Assembly (NCBI GenBank): GCA_963205275.1 | Contig: CAUJIH010000097.1 | Coordinates: 1-64,000 of the forward strand | DNA length: 64,000 nucleotides | Source of the DNA: Verrucomicrobiota bacterium | Lineage (GTDB): Bacteria; Verrucomicrobiota; Verrucomicrobiia; Verrucomicrobiales; DEV007 | Direction: 5' to 3' | Part shown: positions 63,255-64,000 of the stretch, piece after piece | Layout of the letters: each line of letters begins with the position of its first letter | Numbering within the stretch: position 1 is the first letter of the stretch | The notes under the pieces: generated by a model | Told to the model about the DNA's origin: nothing | What the model saw: the letters and a program-made list of their open reading frames with translations, nothing else | Database searches by the model: none | Program-made: the position numbers and the translations under genes

Positions 63255-63281
63255 GGATCGGGGTCGAAGAGACCCCGATCC
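63255..63281. other. Perfect intergenic hairpin
   Basis: GGATCGGGGTC-GAAGA-GACCCCGATCC, 11-bp perfect stem, 5-nt loop, no obvious T-tract. Confidence 0.6.
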
Positions 63282-63378
63282 GCGCTTCAAAATCACTAAG
63301 GAATGTGAATCGATCGTCGTTCTCGTGAATGCGCATCAGTAAAAGTAGTTCCCTTTTGCGCATTGGCAGGAAACTGCT

Positions 63379-64000
63379 ATGAGTACATCAATGAGGATCG
63401 GCATCTGGAGTAGATGGGGGGTGAGCGCACTGGCGTTCACCCTGCTGATGTCCTGTTCCCTAAAAGTCAAGGTCACGGAGAACTGGGAACGCAATAAGGG
63501 CAATGCGATTCCGCTCGATGAAGTGACCAATACGTGGAATCTGCTGAAATCTGGAACAACTCCCTCGCCAGAGGCTCTCAATACTTATAATACCGCGACG
63601 GAGAACGCGGTCGTACAAATCGCCAAAAACTGGCTGGAAGGTTCGGATGAGGGCGCACGTCTGCGCACGAGTCAGGGAGATGCGACTCTCCATGTAAACG
63701 TGATTAATGTACCCGCCATCGCCGTAGCGAAAGAGGTGATCCCAGCGAATTTCGTGCATGTAAGGAGTGGATTGCAGGCCGAATCTCGTGTTTCCGGAGT
63801 CGGGGCACCGCTGATCGTGCAGCAGCCTCGCTCGGATTCCGATCCCTTTATTCCGGATTCCGGTCTCTGGGTTCCCGTGACGGCTTTATTGAATCTGGAT
63901 TATCCGCATGATCCGATTCTGGAGCTGATCGATCCGACTCGACAAAAGTCCATTACGCTCTCTGGCAGGGAATTTCCTCTTTCAGCCGACTACACTGCCG
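63379..64000 (+). CDS. N-terminal part of a probable lipoprotein, runs off the window
   Basis: Open frame to window end; MSTSMRIGIWSRWGVSALAFTLLMSCSLKVKV lipobox-like LLMSC. Confidence 0.65.
   Translation, partial: MSTSMRIGIWSRWGVSALAFTLLMSCSLKVKVTENWERNKGNAIPLDEVTNTWNLLKSGTTPSPEALNTYNTATENAVVQIAKNWLEGSDEGARLRTSQGDATLHVNVINVPAIAVAKEVIPANFVHVRSGLQAESRVSGVGAPLIVQQPRSDSDPFIPDSGLWVPVTALLNLDYPHDPILELIDPTRQKSITLSGREFPLSADYTA

Overview
The window looks like chromosomal DNA from a Verrucomicrobia-like bacterium (inferred from gene content only). Most of it is housekeeping and metabolic: a CysI/CysJ sulfite reductase locus with an Rrf2 regulator, cdsA-dxr, pgi, leuB, galE, fusA, argS, rho, panB, tmk, one tRNA-Glu, several transporters, and a cluster of secreted carbohydrate-active-like proteins. 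The main accessory region is about 43.8-49.95 kb. It holds an orphan HicB-like gene, a divergent pair of small putative DNA-binding genes separated by CCCGATT palindromes, and a tight three-gene operon: a large dynamin-like GTPase, a second P-loop GTPase-like protein, and a partner protein of unknown family. Three same-orientation copies of a ~110 bp imperfect-palindrome repeat occur here, and two of them bracket the GTPase locus. The partner gene carries an A9 tract. A -1 shift there would swap a membrane-anchored, Pro-rich C-terminus for a different, well-formed soluble one. I regard this locus as the best candidate for an undescribed (possibly conflict/defence) system. Other notable points are an RpiB-GlyA fusion, a pseudopilin-like insert in a POT transporter, an IS3 orfA/orfB remnant, and a tandem duplication of beta-helix proteins. 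All family assignments come from motif recognition by eye. No searches were run.
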